Below are positions 16,688 through 26,474 of a stretch of DNA of 59,357 nucleotides, piece after piece (the stretch's first letter is position 1; each line of letters opens with the position of its first letter). Under the pieces are notes generated by a model that had not been told where the DNA came from, did no database searches, and was given only the letters and a program-made list of their open reading frames with translations. Source of the DNA: Photobacterium frigidiphilum (GTDB lineage: Bacteria > Pseudomonadota > Gammaproteobacteria > Enterobacterales > Vibrionaceae); NCBI RefSeq assembly GCF_003025615.1, contig NZ_PYMJ01000036.1, forward strand, positions 1 through 59,357. The letters are read 5' to 3'. Both the position numbers and the translations under genes were made by a program.

Positions 16688-18586
16688 TCAATCATTAGAG
16701 GTAGCAAGATTGTTATTTTGAGATCGCATATTAAACAACACAATGGCGGCGATAATGGCAACTCCGACTATACGTATCCAGCTATCTGTAAAAATAATTC
16801 CACCAGCTAACACGAATAAAATTCCCCGCTCTATCAATGATAATGGATTAATAAGACGTCCTTCAATACTGCCAGCAAAGGCTAGAATTAGCCCGATAGT
16901 GGTTATAATGGCAAAGACAAATCCAGACATGTTATCACCGCTGTAAATGAGCCCCGAGAAAGCCATCATGGTTGGAATAAGGAAGAAACCTTGTGCGAGC
17001 TTAAAGGCTTGAACCGCAGATTTCATGGGGGAAGCATTGGCGATTCCTGCACCCGCAAATGCTGCGAGAGCGATAGGGGGAGTAACATTTGATGTTTGCG
17101 ATAACCAAAAAACAATCATATGAGCGGTAAGTAAACCCAAACCAAGATCAGTTAAGGCAGGTACGGCCATTATGGATAAAACGATGTACGCGGCTGTTAC
17201 AGGTAACCCCATACCAAGAATAACGGCAGCGATGGCTATCAAGCCTAAAACAGACCATAAATGACCGCCAGAAAGAGCAATCAAAAATTGGGTGAACTGC
17301 AAACCAATACCCGTTTGGCCAACCACACCAACAACAATACCAGCCGTTGCACATGCAACCGAAATAGGTAGTGCTAAAAGAGCGCCTTCTTTCATGCCCT
17401 GTAAGAAAACCCGAAAAGTCAGTCGACTGTGTTTTCGGCACATTGCTGCGGTAAGAATAGCTGCACACCCTGCGACACCAACTAAAACAGGGGAGTAGCT
17501 CATTAACAGTAACGTCGTTATAAAAATTAACGGGACTAAAAAGTGCCAACCTTGTTTAAGTACCACACTTAATTTTTCAACGGTATCCATGCCTTGCAAA
17601 CCGAGTTTACACGCCATTAAATGGACATAAAGCAGTGTACAGGCAAAATATAAAATGGCAGGTGCAATCGAAACGAGTAAGATCTCACTGTATGGAATGC
17701 CTGTAAATTGTGCCATAACAAAAGCACCAGCTCCCATTACAGGTGGCATAATTTGACCACCGGTAGATGCTGCTGCCTCAATACCTGCCGCTTGCTCAGG
17801 TTTATACCCAAGCTTCTTCATCATCGGAATCGTTAGTGAACCTGTGGTGACGGTGTTTGCAATGGCTGAACCAGATATTGACCCCAATGCAGCAGATGCA
17901 ATGACACTTGCTTTTGCAGGTCCTCCTCGATATTTCCCTGCCACCGAAAATGCACCATCAATGAAGAACTGACCCGCACCACTGACTTGTAAAAAAGCGC
18001 CAAATAACACAAAAATAAAAACAACCCCGGCCGCAATAGCCAGAGGGGCACCGAAAACGCCATTGGTTGAAAAAATATGAAAACGAATAATTTCTTCTAC
18101 CGAGAACCCTTTACTCGCGACTACGTCAGGCAATATGTCGCCAAATAAAGCATACCCAAGAAAAAATATCGCGATAGCGACCATCACGAGCCCAACGGTT
18201 CGGCGGGTTGCCTCCAGTAGCAAAGCGATAATAATCACCCCTGCCAGTTGATCGGCACTGCTTAGCCCATCAAGTAAGAAGCCAATATCATCGTAATCAA
18301 ATTGGATAACTCGAAGTACAGCCCACATAGTGAGGCCTGCAAAAGTAATATCAATTAAACGAGCGGGTAAATAGAGGCGGGGGGGTTTGTTTATATGAAC
18401 TAGAGGCTTTACAAGAAAGACTAAAACAAGCACCCAACTAAGATGAATAGGTCGGAAAATAGGGGCAGAAAGCTCTGCTGTAATACCTTGCCATATTTGA
18501 AATACAGATAGAATAATCGCTGCGATTGTTGCAACGAACATAATTTTGTCTGCCAAAATTTGGCGGAATGAAGAGGTTGTCGTCAT
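16688..18586 (-). CDS. TRAP transporter fused permease (4TM/12TM)
   Basis: A 632-residue inner-membrane protein that fuses the small DctQ-like and large DctM-like TRAP subunits. The diagnostic stretch is GSISGSAIANTVTTGSLTIP followed by AAASTGGQIMPPVMGAGAF, and later VTPPIALAAFAGAGIA. Such fused permeases work with TAXI-type binding proteins, and the gene for one lies immediately upstream (18806-19735). Together they import organic acids by ion symport; the substrate is not evident. GGAG precedes the ATG. A perfect hairpin separates it from the binding-protein gene. Confidence 0.93.
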   Translation of the reverse strand: MTTTSSFRQILADKIMFVATIAAIILSVFQIWQGITAELSAPIFRPIHLSWVLVLVFLVKPLVHINKPPRLYLPARLIDITFAGLTMWAVLRVIQFDYDDIGFLLDGLSSADQLAGVIIIALLLEATRRTVGLVMVAIAIFFLGYALFGDILPDVVASKGFSVEEIIRFHIFSTNGVFGAPLAIAAGVVFIFVLFGAFLQVSGAGQFFIDGAFSVAGKYRGGPAKASVIASAALGSISGSAIANTVTTGSLTIPMMKKLGYKPEQAAGIEAAASTGGQIMPPVMGAGAFVMAQFTGIPYSEILLVSIAPAILYFACTLLYVHLMACKLGLQGMDTVEKLSVVLKQGWHFLVPLIFITTLLLMSYSPVLVGVAGCAAILTAAMCRKHSRLTFRVFLQGMKEGALLALPISVACATAGIVVGVVGQTGIGLQFTQFLIALSGGHLWSVLGLIAIAAVILGMGLPVTAAYIVLSIMAVPALTDLGLGLLTAHMIVFWLSQTSNVTPPIALAAFAGAGIANASPMKSAVQAFKLAQGFFLIPTMMAFSGLIYSGDNMSGFVFAIITTIGLILAFAGSIEGRLINPLSLIERGILFVLAGGIIFTDSWIRIVGVAIIAAIVLFNMRSQNNNLATSND

Positions 18587-18720
18587 CGCTTACTCCGTGC
18601 AATTAAACGAGTGAACCGAAAATGTAGAACGAATAGTCATTTTTATATCCACAATAATAAGTATTTGCTCTGTGTTATTCACATAGGATTAGTTTGTGTC
18701 TTTACTATTTTTGTACGAAT

Positions 18721-18749
18721 AGAGCACTTGTATCATTAACAAGTGCTCT
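18721..18749. repeat. Perfect intercistronic hairpin between TAXI and TRAP genes
   Basis: AGAGCACTTGT at 18721-18731 pairs perfectly with 18739-18749. There is no T-run on either strand, so it is more likely an mRNA-stabilising or processing stem than a terminator. It could keep the binding protein more abundant than the permease. Confidence 0.75.
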
Positions 18750-18805
18750 TATTATCGAACGAATTACCTCTGTTCAGTTAGCTTGAACTAACCGAACGAA
18801 AGGAT

Positions 18806-19735
18806 TTATTTGGTTTGTTCGTTTAAATATTTTTGAGCACCAGGGTGAAGAGGAATCCCCTTTAGTTGCCCCATATTTTCAATTGTCGTGAATTTAGTCA
18901 CACCAATCACTTGTCGAATTTTCTCGATATTATCGAAAGCGGCTTTTGTCATATCGTAAGCTAGCTCTTCGTCCATTTTGTTGTTTGCAACAAGTACGTT
19001 CCATACCGCTGGCGCTTTAAATTCAGGCACGTTTTTATATGTATCAGCTGGTACATCAAGGCTTTGGTAGGAAGGGTTAGTTTCAACGATCTTCGCTAGT
19101 TCAGCATCAGTGAATGACAGAATACGGATATTACGGGTTAAGGCTAATTCTGTAATCGCGCCCACACCTAGGCTACCAACAATAACACCAGCATCAATCT
19201 GACCATTCGCTAATGCATTGGTTGTTGCGGTGTAATTTAGGGCTTGGCCATTTACATCACTTTCTTCAATACCTAATGTTTTTAAAATATTAATGGCACT
19301 CACTCGTGTACCTGAACCCGGTGCACCCAGTGATACGCGTTTGCCTTTTAACTGCTCTATTGACGTGATGTCTGAGTCGGCAGGTACCAAGAATTGAACC
19401 ACATTTGGGTAAAGGGCAAAGAGTACCGATACATCCATTTTTCGTGGGAAAGGTTTTGTTCCTTCATAGGCTTGTAAAACTACATTACCCATAGCAATAC
19501 CCGCTAACTGCTTATTGCTTGATACTTTAATAACATTTTCTACCGATGCCGCTGTTACTTCAGCACGCATGTTGAAGTCATCGATACTGTCACTCCACAC
19601 TTTTGCAAGAATGCCGCCTAACGGGTAATAAGTACCGCTTTGGCTTCCAGTGCCAATTGTGTAATTTTCAGCAGCAGCAGGTAGCGATACTGCCAATGTT
19701 AATGCAAGAAGCCCTGTTTTGAGAGATTGATACAT
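18806..19735 (-). CDS. TAXI-family TRAP transporter solute-binding protein
   Basis: A 309-residue periplasmic protein with a signal peptide (to SLPAAA-ENYT, about residue 22) and the TAXI hallmark TIGTGSQSGTYYPLGG. The middle holds LKGKRVSLGAPGSGTR, a conserved ligand-site segment. It captures substrate and hands it to the fused permease encoded downstream. AAGGAG precedes the ATG. TAXI proteins are implicated in glutamate or other carboxylate uptake in a few species; no specificity can be assigned here. Confidence 0.93.
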   Translation of the reverse strand: MYQSLKTGLLALTLAVSLPAAAENYTIGTGSQSGTYYPLGGILAKVWSDSIDDFNMRAEVTAASVENVIKVSSNKQLAGIAMGNVVLQAYEGTKPFPRKMDVSVLFALYPNVVQFLVPADSDITSIEQLKGKRVSLGAPGSGTRVSAINILKTLGIEESDVNGQALNYTATTNALANGQIDAGVIVGSLGVGAITELALTRNIRILSFTDAELAKIVETNPSYQSLDVPADTYKNVPEFKAPAVWNVLVANNKMDEELAYDMTKAAFDNIEKIRQVIGVTKFTTIENMGQLKGIPLHPGAQKYLNEQTK

Positions 19736-20020
19736 TGTGCGTAAACTCCTTTTTAAATTGAAATGTATTTATCTTGTTAGACAGCTAACCTAGTAACGCA
19801 TAACTGCTATGTAGCGAATATGAGTATGTAGGTGCTGAGTTTTTTACACTCTGAATGTTATGGGCTTGTTATTGTTAATGGTCAATGTTGAAGCGGCGGA
19901 AATGAGACATCACCGAAGTAGATTATTGAATAGGCGTACTTCTTCCAGTTCTGCATATTGAAAATATGTAAAAATCTCAGTAATTCAATCTAGTGAAGAA
20001 ATGGAAGGGATGAAATAGAA

Positions 20021-20050
20021 AAACAGGAAGCCAATGCGTGGGCTTCCTGT
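20021..20050 (-). terminator. Terminator of the small secreted protein at 20129
   Basis: ACAGGAAGCC at 20023-20032 pairs with GGCTTCCTGT at 20041-20050; T residues follow on the minus strand. Confidence 0.85.
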
Positions 20051-20128
20051 TCGTGCTGGTGTTAAAGTTAGGTTAATGGCTTGATGTTATTGTTGTGGTG
20101 TTCTTGTTGTGTTGTTTTTTTATCGACA

Positions 20129-20479
20129 CTAACGACTATTTGGACCAGTTACATCATAGCTATAATTTATATTGACCATTGCACGGTATTTAACTTGTCC
20201 TTTTGCTGTTGAAATTTCGTCAACCTCCACATGTGAACTTTCAACTTTTATCGAATTAGTTTCTAGCCCATATTCATATATTCCTAACGTTCTTTTTAAT
20301 TTATTAGGTGATTCTTTCTGAATGTTTGAGGCAAAATTATGACCTAAATTGTACGCCCCTTCTTTTGAATCACTGATCCCTGCTGTTAGGTTTCGGGTTT
20401 CTTCTTTTGAGTCCCAAGAGAAGGCAAAAGTACTTGAACTGAATATAAGTGCTATGAATAGCAAAGCTAACTTTTTCAT
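20129..20479 (-). CDS. Small periplasmic protein, unknown function
   Basis: A 116-residue protein with a signal peptide ending at TFAFS (about residue 20). The C-terminal half (EISTAKGQVKYRAMVNINYSYDV) looks like a beta-sheet with alternating hydrophobic residues. There are no cysteines. GAGGA precedes the ATG and a terminator follows, supporting a real gene. I do not recognise the family, and the neighbours (TAXI transporter, recQ) give no clue. Confidence 0.6.
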   Translation of the reverse strand: MKKLALLFIALIFSSSTFAFSWDSKEETRNLTAGISDSKEGAYNLGHNFASNIQKESPNKLKRTLGIYEYGLETNSIKVESSHVEVDEISTAKGQVKYRAMVNINYSYDVTGPNSR

Positions 20480-20642
20480 CGTTCATTCCTCAAATTAGAT
20501 AACATAGTTATTGACCATATCTAGCCATAAAATGATTGGGTACCTAATCTAAAAGACCTGCTTACATTGCATTTATTTCATGAAATACGCTTTTTCTGTT
20601 GAACAATTGCCGTGCAAAAGATAAACGTTGAATACCACAAAG

Positions 20643-20668
20643 AAAAACGCCAGCATAATTGCTGGCGT
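20643..20668 (-). terminator. Terminator of the recQ-family gene
   Basis: ACGCCAGC at 20647-20654 pairs with GCTGGCGT at 20661-20668; the A-run before it gives a T-run on the minus strand. Confidence 0.88.
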
Positions 20669-20704
20669 TGTCTGTAAAGATGGATGAGTTGTTATAACGA
20701 ATGT

Positions 20705-22630
20705 TTATTCTTGAAGTGAATAGACCTTGCAAACTAGCGCACGAGTCTCGCCAAACGGATAGGCTTCTAGCTGCCCAAATCCATTCATTTGTCTGGCTTT
20801 TACTTTGGTGTTTAATGGTGATGTCATACCATTTAAAAAGCGAGTAATAGCGGCGGCTGATGGTGTAGTTGTACATGCAGCTAAAAATGGGTCACACCAA
20901 GCCTTAAGTACATTGTCAGATGTTTCTGGTAGGGGAAGTGCTGGTGGAAGAACAGCAATATCACCACGGCAGACCGAGCAATGACCGCATTGCTTGGGGG
21001 CATTATTATCGGCGAAGTAACTCGCAAGATCATGACTTAAACAGTGCGTATTTTCAAAGAAATTGATCATCTTATTAATACGTTTGATTTCACTGCTTTC
21101 TTTTTGACGAAATAAATCAAACAGCTTCTTCGCTTCTTCATTCACATCATATTGATTGTTAACCACACGATAAACATCGGTCATTTGTTTACTTTCTAAT
21201 GTAATCCAACCTTTTTCACTAAAATAATCGATAGCGGTTATTACTCGTTTACGATCAGCATGGCAGCTGTTCCAAAGTGCTTCAAAATCAACCGTGTACC
21301 AAGTGCGAGCTTTAGACGAGCAAGCGAAAATATTGTCAACAAATTGGCGTCGCTCACCTTGAAAATGTGCAAAGATCTCTTGAGGTGTTAGATTACATTT
21401 GAATCTATAGTCAGCAAAATACGTAAATTTTGGCTCGATGATTTTATGAATTTCGAGGTAAACCAGCAGTGTTTTAAGCGGTAATAAACGCACATTACTG
21501 TCTTTAGAAAGACGAGTTAGCATTACCTCCCACGCGGCGGGCTGATTTTTAATTTCATTTAATATATATGCAATAGCATCTAGATCGGGTGTATCACCAT
21601 AAACGAAATTCTCTAAAACATTCAGCCCCGCTTTATTCGCTATAACGGTGCATTCAGCGTTTTCACCGTCTCGTCCTGCACGTCCAATCTCTTGGCTGTA
21701 ATTTTCTATCGATTTAGGTAGATCAAAGTGAACCACTTTACGAATATTAGACTTATCTATGCCCATACCAAATGCGATGGTGGCGACTATGCAATTGATA
21801 TTACCGCTCATAAATTCATGTTGAATCGCTTGGCGTCGGTCGTTATCCATTCCTGCATGATAAGCTTGCGCTTGGTAGCCTTGTTGATTAAGTGCAACGG
21901 CAACGGCTTCTGCGGTTTGTTGAAGCGTGACATAGATAATGGTTGGCTGATCATTGTGATGCCCCAGCACTTTATAAAGCGTTGGTAGCTTATTCTCATC
22001 TTCGGCTGCCAAAATTGTAAGGTCTAAGTTCGGGCGATAGAAGCCAGTTACAATGATATCTTGTTCAGCAATACCGAATTTTGTACTCATATCTTGAATA
22101 ACATTTGGCGTTGCTGTTGCTGTGAGTAGCAATACTTGAGGAATGTTAAGTAGCTGACGGTAATATGGCAGTTTCAGGTAATCGGGGCGGAAGTTATGTC
22201 CCCATTCTGAAATACAGTGTGCTTCATCAACCACTAATAGAGAAACTTGCACCTGAGAGATAAACTGACGGAAGCGCTCGTTTTTCAGGCGCTCTACAGA
22301 AATCATTAATACCTTGGTTTCTCCGTTTCTAACGCCTTGCATAACTTGTTGGCTCTCGTCCCATGTTTGACTGGAGTCAATAGATGCCGCTGGGATCTTT
22401 TTGGATCGCAAGAAATCGAGTTGATCTTTCATTAATGCTAAAAGAGGAGAGATCACAAGTGTTAAGTGAGGTAGCTGAACTGCAGGCAATTGATAGCATA
22501 AAGATTTACCTGATCCAGTCGGAAAAATAGCAGCAGCAGATTGCCCGTTAAGAACACGAGTAATAACGTCTTCTTGTCCTTTACGTAAACTATCGAAGCC
22601 AAAGTAATCTTTAAGTGTTTGATGATACAT
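20705..22630 (-). CDS. RecQ-family ATP-dependent DNA helicase
   Basis: A 641-residue superfamily 2 helicase. Walker A is PTGSGKSLCY near residue 38, the DEAH box is VVDEAHCISEWGHNFRPDY, and motif VI is QEIGRAGRDG. After the second RecA-like domain come a winged-helix RQC-like region and a zinc site ending CGHCSVCRGD. RecQ helicases unwind forked DNA with 3' to 5' polarity in repair. No C-terminal HRDC domain is evident and similarity to E. coli RecQ is only partial, so this may be a second RecQ-type helicase rather than the canonical recQ. Confidence 0.9.
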   Translation of the reverse strand: MYHQTLKDYFGFDSLRKGQEDVITRVLNGQSAAAIFPTGSGKSLCYQLPAVQLPHLTLVISPLLALMKDQLDFLRSKKIPAASIDSSQTWDESQQVMQGVRNGETKVLMISVERLKNERFRQFISQVQVSLLVVDEAHCISEWGHNFRPDYLKLPYYRQLLNIPQVLLLTATATPNVIQDMSTKFGIAEQDIIVTGFYRPNLDLTILAAEDENKLPTLYKVLGHHNDQPTIIYVTLQQTAEAVAVALNQQGYQAQAYHAGMDNDRRQAIQHEFMSGNINCIVATIAFGMGIDKSNIRKVVHFDLPKSIENYSQEIGRAGRDGENAECTVIANKAGLNVLENFVYGDTPDLDAIAYILNEIKNQPAAWEVMLTRLSKDSNVRLLPLKTLLVYLEIHKIIEPKFTYFADYRFKCNLTPQEIFAHFQGERRQFVDNIFACSSKARTWYTVDFEALWNSCHADRKRVITAIDYFSEKGWITLESKQMTDVYRVVNNQYDVNEEAKKLFDLFRQKESSEIKRINKMINFFENTHCLSHDLASYFADNNAPKQCGHCSVCRGDIAVLPPALPLPETSDNVLKAWCDPFLAACTTTPSAAAITRFLNGMTSPLNTKVKARQMNGFGQLEAYPFGETRALVCKVYSLQE

Positions 22631-22745
22631 ACAGAGTGCGCGCTCACTTTACAAATGAACGGCAATAATAGCCTAACTGACAATAAGATAGTAAGCGTAG
22701 TGAGCCAATAGGTAGAACTTTTAGAAGTAAGGCGAGTTTTCTTGC

Positions 22746-22762
22746 AAGGTTACTTGGGTATA
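22746..22762. repeat. Solo terminal fragment of the dispersed repeat
   Basis: GGTTACTTGGGTATA matches the right end of the MITE-like element at 52881-53146 with one change. Only the end is present. Confidence 0.5.
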
Positions 22763-22829
22763 ATGCCAATACGCACCTGAGTTGAATAAGGTTTCGTAAA
22801 AAACAGGTCGTATTAGCATTTTTTCGGTA

Positions 22830-24386
22830 TTACTTATCTTCAAATTGTTGAGCTAAATGATGAAAATCATCCACCTTATCTTTTAGTGTCGAGCCTGTTT
22901 TTTCTACGTCAGCAACATCTTGAAGATTCTGTTCAGAAGCATCGGCAATGGAGTGGATATGTTGACCAATTTCACTCGATAAGTTTTCTTGTTGGGTAGC
23001 AGAAGAAGAAACTTGAGAGATTAACTGGTTAATCGTTAGCATATTACTTTCTACTTTTTGCAAACATTCAGCGCCTTTCTCTGCGATATTCACACATTCG
23101 TTCGTCTTATCACGATTGCTTTCGATCAGATTTTGCCAATTTTCAATTGTGGTTAGCATTTGCTCTATGCTGGTCTGGATTTGTTCTGTCGCATTTTGTG
23201 TTCGAGAAGAAAGAGCACGTACTTCATCGGCAACAACCGCAAAACCTCGGCCGTGTTCGCCTGCGCGTGCAGCTTCAATGGCTGCATTCAAAGCCAGTAA
23301 GTTGGTTTGTGCGGCAATACCGCTTATTTCAGACATTACAGTACTGACTTTACCGGCTTCGCTACTAAGCTGGTGTGTTGCTGAGGTTGCTTGTTCGGCT
23401 TGCGTTGAGAGTTGCTGTAAGCTTTCTTGTGTTGAATCAAGTTGCACGCGGGTTTTATCGCAGTGAAAACGGGTTTCATCTAATAATGAATGGGTTTCAC
23501 TGGCATGATTTGAGACTGTTCGTGCAGAATCAGACATCTCATTCACTGCATTCGCGACATGATGAATATTGTCATTTTGCGAGCTAATAGCATGCGTTAC
23601 TCGGCTGGCTGTATCGCTGAGTTGATCTGCTAAATCATGCAAAGGCTCTGCTGAATCTGTCATTCGACCAAGTACCGTACGAATACGTGCAGACATCATT
23701 TTTAAATGAAAATCGGCTACCGAAAATTTGTCATTACCAGAAAAAATCAATCGACTGACACTGTCATAGCGTGATTGAAGTTGTTTCAGTTGGCGTGGTG
23801 TATTAATGAGTTCTTGACGGAAAAACAAACCAATAACGGCAGCAGGTGCAATGCTTAATATGCTTTGTAGGCTCATGCCTGTGTGCATTATGCTTGCTGT
23901 AACGGGTAGTGCGCAGGCTGTTGCTAATGCTGTAAATTTAATGCTATCTGGTAAAGAGAACGCGATTTTTCGTCCTTTCTTCTCGGCATTTAGTAATTGC
24001 TTATAGGCTGATGTTGCAACGTTAACCCATTGTGCTTTGGGTTTAACACGAACAGATTGGAAACCGATGATTTTTCCATGTTCGTGAATTGGTGTGACGT
24101 ATGCATCTACCCAATAGAAACCGCCATCTTTGGTTTTATTTTTTACAATGCCTCTCCATGCTTTTCCATCTCGCAAGCATTGCCATAAATCAGCAAATGC
24201 AGCTTTAGGCATGTCAGGGTGGCGGATAATGTTGTGGTTTTGACCGATGAGCTCTTCGGGACTATAACCAGCCACCCGACAAAAAAGCGGGTTACAGTAA
24301 GTAATTACACCTTTTGTATCTGTCGTAGAAACTAATTGTTCGTTATCAGAAAAGGTAGATTCTTTATTTATGAGGGTGGCTGACAC
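22830..24386 (-). CDS. PAS-containing methyl-accepting chemotaxis protein (Aer-like)
   Basis: A 518-residue receptor. Residues about 15-115 are a PAS domain with NPLFCRVAGYSPEELIGQ, as in Aer-type redox sensors. Two closely spaced hydrophobic segments follow near 150-195, and the C-terminal half is the MCP signalling domain with the hairpin tip QTNLLALNAAIEAARAGEHGRGFAVVADEVR. Such receptors sense internal energy or redox state and control CheA. The start is GTG with AAGGT upstream. It diverges from a second receptor gene at 24696. Confidence 0.92.
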   Translation of the reverse strand: MSATLINKESTFSDNEQLVSTTDTKGVITYCNPLFCRVAGYSPEELIGQNHNIIRHPDMPKAAFADLWQCLRDGKAWRGIVKNKTKDGGFYWVDAYVTPIHEHGKIIGFQSVRVKPKAQWVNVATSAYKQLLNAEKKGRKIAFSLPDSIKFTALATACALPVTASIMHTGMSLQSILSIAPAAVIGLFFRQELINTPRQLKQLQSRYDSVSRLIFSGNDKFSVADFHLKMMSARIRTVLGRMTDSAEPLHDLADQLSDTASRVTHAISSQNDNIHHVANAVNEMSDSARTVSNHASETHSLLDETRFHCDKTRVQLDSTQESLQQLSTQAEQATSATHQLSSEAGKVSTVMSEISGIAAQTNLLALNAAIEAARAGEHGRGFAVVADEVRALSSRTQNATEQIQTSIEQMLTTIENWQNLIESNRDKTNECVNIAEKGAECLQKVESNMLTINQLISQVSSSATQQENLSSEIGQHIHSIADASEQNLQDVADVEKTGSTLKDKVDDFHHLAQQFEDK

Positions 24387-24695
24387 GGAATGACCTTATT
24401 TTTAGTATGTTATTATTGTGTGTCAATGAAACCACATTATTGCATTAAATATCAATAGATTAATGGGATGTTTCTGTTTGTTGCTGGTACCGGCGGTAAA
24501 ATAATAAAAACAACATGTTTATTTTTGCTTACATTATCAGCAAGGGAAATATTAAATGTGTCAGTATTATCACAATGAATGTTTTACGACAGAAATAAAG
24601 TGATCGCATATCGAGAATATGAGGTGCAGCTTGTTTCATACCTGTGCATTTCTGATATTAAGCACTGGTGATAAAACAATAATCAAAGGAAATAT
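24387..24695. other. Divergent promoter region of two chemotaxis receptor genes
   Basis: About 310 nt of AT-rich sequence that must hold both promoters. A loose CRP-like dyad (TGTGTCAGTATTATCACA, near 24558) is present but its half-sites are 2 nt too far apart. No other structure was seen. Confidence 0.4.
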
Positions 24696-26339
24696 ATGTC
24701 GTGGTTCTATAATCTTAGTTTTCGTTGGAAGCTTGCGTTGCCTACTGGGCTTGTTGTTGTTGTATTCATGGCTATTTTGAGTATGGTTTTATCTGTGTTC
24801 AACGATTTAGCACGAACAGATGCATTGCAAAGTGATGAAGTGCAACCTGTGCTAAATGAAATGGAAGAAGGTTATCGTGATCTTTACCAGGTTATAACTG
24901 CAGGGCAAGGGGTGATCTTAGCTGCAGGAGATCAAGATAGGATAAAATATAATCAGCAAGAATTTTACGATGACAGCAGTAAAACATTAACTCGTTTTAA
25001 ATCACCTACATTATTACTTGATAATGGTTTTATTAATGCGTCGGGTCGTGTATCGGTACAAACTTTACCTACCCTTTACAGTCAATGGTTAACGCATTAC
25101 GCCTATATTGTCGAAAATCCTGATAGTGCTGCTGATTATTATCAAAACAATCAGAAACAGATCCAGCAAGAATTTAATCAGTTGCAAGCAGCATATAAAG
25201 ATATTCGTATTCAAATAGAGCAGGCACAACTTGAACTTAAAGAGCAGATGAATGATGAGATTAGTCTTACCATTATTGTGTTAGAAGTGGGTGCATTTGT
25301 AGCCATTACTTTATCTATTGTGATTACATGGTTTGTATCTAGGCTTATTCTTGCGCCTTTACAGCGGCTTTCTACAACAATGGAAAATATTGCCTCGGGT
25401 GAAGGTGACCTAACGCAACGAGTGCCTGTCGAGAGTCGTGATGAAATAGGGCAATTCGCCGCTTCCTTTAATCAGTTTGTATCAAAAATCCACGCTACGA
25501 TCACGGAAGTGTCGGTAACAATGAAATCTGTGCGTGAAGAAACGCAACAGATTCAAAAAGAAACACAAGGTGTCGTGTTAAACGCATCAGAACAACAAGC
25601 TGAAAGCGCGCACGTTGCCACCGCAGTACATGAGATGAGTGCAACAAGTGATAGCGTGAGCTCACATGCAAATGAGGCCGCTAGCGCGAGCCAATCTGCA
25701 GCAGATGAATCAAATGCAGCGAAAAGAATTCTTGGTAATACGGTGACGTCTATTCATCAATTAGCGGATGATATTGAAACATCGAGCGGCGTTATTACGA
25801 ATCTTGAGCTAGATGTCAGTAACATTGCCTCTATTTTAGATGTTATTCGTGGCATTGCAGACCAAACCAATTTATTGGCATTAAACGCTGCCATTGAAGC
25901 AGCACGAGCGGGTGAGCAGGGGCGTGGTTTTGCGGTTGTTGCTGATGAGGTGCGTTCTTTAGCCAGTAAAACTCAAGATAGTACTGGCGAAATACAAGTG
26001 ATGATTGAGCGTTTACAACGTGGTGCGCATGATGCTGTTCAAGCGATGGCAAGAAGCCAAGCAAGTGGTACAGCAACTGTTGATCAGGCGAATAGTGCTA
26101 ATGAGTCGTTAGATGCAATTAGCCAGTCGATTGAAGTGATTAATGAAATGAATATGCAGATTGCGACAGCGGCCAATCAACAAAGCCAAGTCAGTGAAGA
26201 TATTAATCAAAATATTCAGAAAATCGCAGATAAGAGTCAAGAGGTTGTCTTTAAAGTTCAATCGTCAGAAAAAGCATTTGCAGCATTAGCCAGTGATTGT
26301 AAGCAGTTAGATACACTCATTGGTCAATTCAAAATATAA
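24696..26339 (+). CDS. Methyl-accepting chemotaxis protein with periplasmic sensor and HAMP domain
   Basis: A 547-residue receptor: helix 1 at about 12-32, a helical periplasmic domain to about 180 (no dCache-type motifs seen), helix 2 at about 186-207, HAMP at about 210-262 (SGEGDLTQRVPVESRDEIGQ), then the signalling domain with DQTNLLALNAAIEAARAGEQGRGFAVVADEVR split over two halves of the tip. AAAGGA precedes the ATG. The ligand is unknown. The divergent neighbour is a second receptor, so the pair may be co-regulated. Confidence 0.93.
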   Translation: MSWFYNLSFRWKLALPTGLVVVVFMAILSMVLSVFNDLARTDALQSDEVQPVLNEMEEGYRDLYQVITAGQGVILAAGDQDRIKYNQQEFYDDSSKTLTRFKSPTLLLDNGFINASGRVSVQTLPTLYSQWLTHYAYIVENPDSAADYYQNNQKQIQQEFNQLQAAYKDIRIQIEQAQLELKEQMNDEISLTIIVLEVGAFVAITLSIVITWFVSRLILAPLQRLSTTMENIASGEGDLTQRVPVESRDEIGQFAASFNQFVSKIHATITEVSVTMKSVREETQQIQKETQGVVLNASEQQAESAHVATAVHEMSATSDSVSSHANEAASASQSAADESNAAKRILGNTVTSIHQLADDIETSSGVITNLELDVSNIASILDVIRGIADQTNLLALNAAIEAARAGEQGRGFAVVADEVRSLASKTQDSTGEIQVMIERLQRGAHDAVQAMARSQASGTATVDQANSANESLDAISQSIEVINEMNMQIATAANQQSQVSEDINQNIQKIADKSQEVVFKVQSSEKAFAALASDCKQLDTLIGQFKI

Positions 26340-26380
26340 GTTCTATTAGTTACCTGTATGAAGCAGTAACGTAAATTAAA

Positions 26381-26417
26381 AAGCCGGAGCACTCATTTTC
26401 AGTGTGCTTCGGCTTTC
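26381..26417 (+). terminator. Terminator of the receptor gene
   Basis: AAGCCGGAGCACT at 26381-26393 pairs with 26401-26415 with small mismatches; a short T-run follows. Confidence 0.75.
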
Positions 26418-26474
26418 GTCATTAGATGAACGCAGTTTGCAGCTTTAATGTGGAACTAGCTGACTATATTACTG

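Noticed and set aside
24540..24590. CRP-like site in the divergent chemotaxis region
   Set aside because: The half-sites are spaced 2 nt too far apart for the consensus.
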